DNA of 9,192 nt from an uncultured Mesorhizobium sp. (GTDB taxonomy: Bacteria; Pseudomonadota; Alphaproteobacteria; Rhizobiales; Rhizobiaceae), in NCBI GenBank assembly GCA_950071955.1, contig CATMOC010000114.1:1-9192 (forward strand), in the 5' to 3' direction. Each line of letters begins with the position of its first letter. The first letter of the stretch is position 1. The notes below the pieces were generated by a model. The model was given only the letters and a program-made list of their open reading frames with translations. It had not been told where the DNA came from and searched no databases. Made by a program: the position numbers and the translations under genes. Below, one piece after another: positions 6,178 through 9,192 of this stretch.

Positions 6178-7767
6178 ATGCGGCCCCTGAGATCATATGC
6201 GTGCCGCACGCGCTTTTCCGTCTCGCGCCTGGACCAAATCCGGGTTTCTGCCGGAACGACCGGCTTCGCCTTTGCCGTCGCCGCCTTAGCGGTGGCGGCA
6301 AGCGCCTTCGCGGCGGAGATCGCTGCCATTCCTTCGACGCGCGGCGATCTTTCCGCCGAGGATATCGCCCGCGTCGAGAGGGTGACGCGTCCGACGGACG
6401 ACTTCTCCGCGCCGGAGAAATTCGAGAACATGCAGGGCGGCGCGGCAACCTCGCGCAAGCTCGTCAACGCCGACGCCTTCTCCAATTTCTCGGCCAACCT
6501 CACCTTCGCCGAAGAAGAGACGTTCAAGCTCGGCAACGCCCTGTTCCGCAAGCTGTGGGTATCGTCGCCCTCTTCCACACAGGCCTCCGACGGCCTTGGA
6601 CCGCTGTTCAACGCCCGCGCCTGCCAGAGCTGTCATCTCAAGGACGGTCGCGGCCATCCACCGGCAGGCGGCGACGCAACCTCCATGCTGCTTCGCCTGT
6701 CGCGGGCGCCGCGAACGCCTCAGGAGCAGGCGCTCCTGAAGGACAAGCAGCTCCTCAACCTGCCGGACCCGGTCTATGGCGGCCAGCTGCAGGATCTGGC
6801 GGTTCCAGGCCTCAGATCGGAGGGCAAGGTCGATGTCGCCTACGAAGAAGTCGCGGTCACCCTCGGCGACGGAACCGTGATTTCGTTGCGGCGGCCGGAC
6901 TATTCGGTCTCCGATCTCGCGTACGGCCCGATGGACGTCAGCACGACGCTGTCGCCGCGCGTCACGCCGCCGATGATCGGCCTTGGCCTCATTGAGCAGA
7001 TCCATCCGGCCGACATCCTGGCGCTGGCCGATCCGGACGACGCCGACGGGGACGGCATCTCCGGACGGCCGAACGTCGTGCGCGATGCGGCCGGCCAGCT
7101 GACCCTCGGGCGCTTCGGCTGGAAGGCGCAGACCGCCTCGATCCGGCAGCAGGCGGCGAACGCGTTCGCGGGCGACATCGGCATCTCGACGCCCGACGTG
7201 CCCAACCATTGGGGCGAATGCACGGAGACGCAGACCGATTGCCTCGCAGCGGCGAGTGGCGTGCAGGAGCGTCTGGGCGATACCGAAGCGCCGGATCCGG
7301 TGCTCGACCTCGTGACCTTCTATTCGCAGAACCTGGCTGTGCCGGCGCGCCGCGACGTCGCTGTTGTGCAGGTGCTGCGTGGCAAGGAGATGTTCTATGC
7401 CCTTGGCTGCACTGGCTGCCACACGCCGAAATACGTCACCCGGCGCGACGCGCCCAACAAGGCGCAGGCGTTCCAGCTGATCTGGCCCTATTCCGACTTC
7501 CTGCTGCACGACATGGGGGCCGGCCTCGCGGACTGGCAGCCGGTGGGCGACGCGCGCGGCGGCGAATGGCGCACGCCGCCGCTCTGGGGCATCGGCCTTA
7601 CCGAGACCGTCAACGGCCACACCTTCTTCCTGCACGACGGACGGGCGCGGAATCTCACCGAGGCGATCCTTTGGCACGGCGGCGAAGCGGAAGCGGCGCG
7701 CGACGGCTTCAAGGCTATGCCGAAGCAGGACCGCGAGGCATTGATCCGGTTCCTGGAGTCGCTCTGA
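6178..7767 (+). CDS. Periplasmic di-heme oxidoreductase, MauG/cytochrome c peroxidase-like (COG3488)
   Basis: A 529-residue exported di-heme c-type cytochrome. The first haem site is CQSCH (149-153) and the second is CTGCH (411-415). HDGRARNLTEAILWHGGEA (486-504) is characteristic of the MauG / bacterial cytochrome c peroxidase C-terminal half. DPDDADGDGISG (285-296) resembles a calcium-binding loop, and C348 and C355 may form a disulfide. COG3488 has been called 'thiol oxidoreductase', but the haem motifs favour electron transfer or peroxide-linked oxidation in the periplasm. Oxidising Fe(II) for the imelysins, as EfeB-type haem proteins are proposed to do, is inference. The hydrophobic signal segment is at residues 30-45 with likely cleavage AFA|AEI, leaving a long basic N-region of about 28 residues. 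I saw no better in-frame start. It begins 11 bases after bfr with a weak ribosome binding site. Confidence 0.93.
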   Translation: MRPLRSYACRTRFSVSRLDQIRVSAGTTGFAFAVAALAVAASAFAAEIAAIPSTRGDLSAEDIARVERVTRPTDDFSAPEKFENMQGGAATSRKLVNADAFSNFSANLTFAEEETFKLGNALFRKLWVSSPSSTQASDGLGPLFNARACQSCHLKDGRGHPPAGGDATSMLLRLSRAPRTPQEQALLKDKQLLNLPDPVYGGQLQDLAVPGLRSEGKVDVAYEEVAVTLGDGTVISLRRPDYSVSDLAYGPMDVSTTLSPRVTPPMIGLGLIEQIHPADILALADPDDADGDGISGRPNVVRDAAGQLTLGRFGWKAQTASIRQQAANAFAGDIGISTPDVPNHWGECTETQTDCLAAASGVQERLGDTEAPDPVLDLVTFYSQNLAVPARRDVAVVQVLRGKEMFYALGCTGCHTPKYVTRRDAPNKAQAFQLIWPYSDFLLHDMGAGLADWQPVGDARGGEWRTPPLWGIGLTETVNGHTFFLHDGRARNLTEAILWHGGEAEAARDGFKAMPKQDREALIRFLESL

Positions 7768-8849
7768 TGCGTTTGCGTTTCCTGGTTGCCCTGGCCGGCC
7801 TCGGGCCGGCCTTCTCCACGCCCGCCTTCTCGCAATCCCAGGACGACGCCGTGGCAATGGTCACCGGCGCTCTCCACGGCTACATCCAGCCCGCCTACCA
7901 GGCCTTCGCGACGGCGGCGGACGAGTTGCACAAGCAGATCGGAACGCTCTGCCAGGATCCGTCCGCAAAAACGTTGGAAGCGGCGCGCGCCGGTTTTGAC
8001 GAAGCGGTACAAGCCTGGGCCGGCATCGAACTCGTCCACTTCGGGCCGGTGACACAGGACAACCGTCTCGAACGCATCTTCTTCTGGCCGGATCGCCGCA
8101 GCATCGGCCTCAAGCAGGTGCAGGGTATTCTCGCCACCGAAGACGCGTCCGCCACCAGCCTCGACACGCTGGTGCAGAAGAGCGTCGCCGTGCAGGGTTT
8201 CGGCGCCCTGGAGTTTTCGCTGTTTGGAACCGGCAGCGAGAACCTGGCGGAACAGGCTGGCTTCCGCTGCGATTACTCGCGCACAGTCGCCGCCAATCTG
8301 GACGAGATCGCCGGCAAGCTCAGCGCCGGCTGGAACGACGGGGAAGGCATCGCCCGGCTGTGGACCGAGCCCGGCCCGGACAATCCGCTATACCGTAGCG
8401 GCGAGGAATCGCTGTCGGACCTGATCGACATCGCCATCCACGGTCTCGAACTGGTTCGGGACGTGCGGATCAACGGATTCCTCGCCGAACTATCGGACGA
8501 GGACCAACCCAAGCAGGCGCTGTTCTGGCGTTCGTGGCAGACGATCCCGGCAATACGATCGAACCTCCGGTCTATCGGCGGGCTGCTCGACGCGGCCAGG
8601 ATTGAGGAGCACCTTCCGGAAGACAATAGCTGGATCGCCGGTTCCATCCGGTTCGAACTCGCCAATGCCGACCGCGCGCTTGCGGCACTCGGTGACGAAC
8701 CGATTGCCGACATCCTTGCCGATCCGGAACGGCGCGCGAAACTCGACTACGTGCGCATCGTCACCTCCGGCCTGTCGGACCTGATCGGCCGACAACTGAG
8801 CGGCGAGTTCGGACTGACTGCGGGCTTTTCCTCGCTCGACGGAGACTGA
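7767..8849 (+). CDS. Second imelysin-family periplasmic protein (COG3489)
   Basis: A 360-residue exported helical protein of the imelysin superfamily. The frame is open well upstream, but the ATG at 7767 is chosen because it opens a signal peptide (1-23, likely cleavage AFS|QSQ) and overlaps the preceding stop by one base (TGATG), implying translational coupling. Family marks are HFGP (91-94), FFWPDRR (105-111) and GFGALEFSLFG (144-154). The last aligns with the GxHxxE motif of IrpA, but glycine replaces the histidine while E149 is kept. COG3489 is described as a predicted periplasmic lipoprotein, yet no lipobox cysteine is present here, so a soluble protein is expected. Its likely partners are IrpA and the di-heme protein. 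Metal specificity is unknown. Confidence 0.9.
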   Translation: MRLRFLVALAGLGPAFSTPAFSQSQDDAVAMVTGALHGYIQPAYQAFATAADELHKQIGTLCQDPSAKTLEAARAGFDEAVQAWAGIELVHFGPVTQDNRLERIFFWPDRRSIGLKQVQGILATEDASATSLDTLVQKSVAVQGFGALEFSLFGTGSENLAEQAGFRCDYSRTVAANLDEIAGKLSAGWNDGEGIARLWTEPGPDNPLYRSGEESLSDLIDIAIHGLELVRDVRINGFLAELSDEDQPKQALFWRSWQTIPAIRSNLRSIGGLLDAARIEEHLPEDNSWIAGSIRFELANADRALAALGDEPIADILADPERRAKLDYVRIVTSGLSDLIGRQLSGEFGLTAGFSSLDGD

Positions 8850-8851
8850 CC

Positions 8852-9192
8852 GTGCGCGCGCCGAAGCACGGGTTGATCGACCGCCGCCTCTTCCTCAAGG
8901 CCGCTGGTGCCGGGTTCCTCGCGAGCCTCGCGCCTGAAGCGGCTATGGCCGCCCTTTCCGCCGACGCGGTGTTCGCCACCGCCTTCTCGTTCGTGTTCCG
9001 CAACACCGCGGGCGGGGTCACGGCGGCCGTCGCGCTGCTGTTCCTCCCGACGGTCGTCAGCTGGCTCCCGGACTGGTACCAGGCCAACGTGCTGCCCTTC
9101 ACCCCGGGCGAGTCGATCCACATCCTGGCCGGGCTCACCCGGCCCGGGTTCGTGTCCTACGTCCACCCGCTGATCGCCGGCGGCACGCTGGT
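8852..9192 (+). CDS. DUF1513 protein N-terminus (COG3490, Tat-exported), running into an unrelated membrane-protein segment; truncated by window end
   Basis: The GTG at 8852 lies two bases after the previous stop, with GGAG at 8841-8844, so it continues the operon. Residues 1-34 form a twin-arginine signal: DRRLFLKAAGAGF, then a hydrophobic stretch and likely cleavage AMA|ALS. This and its place after COG3489 match DUF1513 (COG3490), a predicted beta-propeller of unknown function in this module. After about residue 45 (ADAVFATAF), DUF1513-like sequence stops. It is replaced by SFVFRNTAGGVTAAVALLFL, TVVSWLPDWYQANVLPF and TRPGFVSYVHPLIAGG. These segments look like ABC-2-type permease subunits of high-GC Gram-positive bacteria. 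If the join is an artefact, only bases up to about 8985 belong to this operon. If real, the DUF1513 domain has been lost. Confidence 0.68.
   Translation, partial: MRAPKHGLIDRRLFLKAAGAGFLASLAPEAAMAALSADAVFATAFSFVFRNTAGGVTAAVALLFLPTVVSWLPDWYQANVLPFTPGESIHILAGLTRPGFVSYVHPLIAGGTL
8980..8992. other. Suspected chimeric junction (right)
   Basis: Just after the Tat signal and the first mature residues, the encoded protein changes from periplasmic propeller-like sequence to a hydrophobic permease-like sequence, in the same frame and with very high GC. The boundary is estimated from protein character only. Confidence 0.5.

Noticed and set aside
7209..7766. Long in-frame extension upstream of the second imelysin gene, which would give a 546-residue protein
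   Set aside because: It lies wholly within the di-heme gene in another frame, is Arg/Gly-rich, and would bury an otherwise good signal peptide. The TGATG overlap gives a natural start at 7767.
6286..7857. A 523-residue open frame on the minus strand
   Set aside because: Antisense to the di-heme gene, Arg/Ala/Gly-rich with no motif. Such frames are expected opposite high-GC genes, and the plus strand has two haem-binding sites and a signal peptide.

Overview
The window reads as a high-GC alphaproteobacterial segment, most likely from Hyphomicrobiales (Rhizobiales). The evidence is the rhizobial-type bacterioferritin, an Irr/ICE-type palindrome, a NodN-like MaoC protein, and Alpha-style codon use. 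At each end it appears joined to DNA of a different character. This is an amino-acid-level judgement made without database access.

Layout. Bases 1 to about 615 encode part of an ASPIC/UnbV plus FG-GAP (CRTAC1-type) protein in lower-GC DNA. It breaks off inside a calcium-binding-type repeat and continues in frame into an unrelated tail that stops at 674, followed by a strong hairpin at 701-728. Next come cysK (836-1813), about 400 bases without a convincing gene, and a NodN/MaoC-type hydratase (2212-2688). A 237-base regulatory region follows, holding a perfect Irr-box-like palindrome, an IRO-box-like match and two possible promoters. The rest is one co-directional iron-handling block: imelysin irpA (2926-4212), a signal-peptide-bearing outer-membrane barrel protein (4272-5396), bfd (5404-5715), bfr (5681-6166), a di-heme MauG/peroxidase-like 'thiol oxidoreductase' (6178-7767), a second imelysin-like protein (7767-8849) and the start of a Tat-exported DUF1513 protein (8852 onward). 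After about 45 residues that last protein changes into what looks like an ABC-2-type permease segment, so the right end is probably a second chimeric join.

How the genes fit together. The order COG3487-COG3488-COG3489-COG3490 (imelysin, di-heme protein, second imelysin-like protein, DUF1513) is a known conserved periplasmic module associated with iron regulation. Here an outer-membrane protein, the Bfd ferredoxin and bacterioferritin lie between its first and second members. This physically links envelope iron capture and redox to cytoplasmic iron storage and release. No inner-membrane iron permease is visible. The 59-base gap before the outer-membrane protein carries a second palindrome whose half-sites match the Zur box, so the block may answer to both iron and zinc. 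The main points to check are this dual operator arrangement, the bfd-bfr insertion, and the two suspected artificial joins at the ends.
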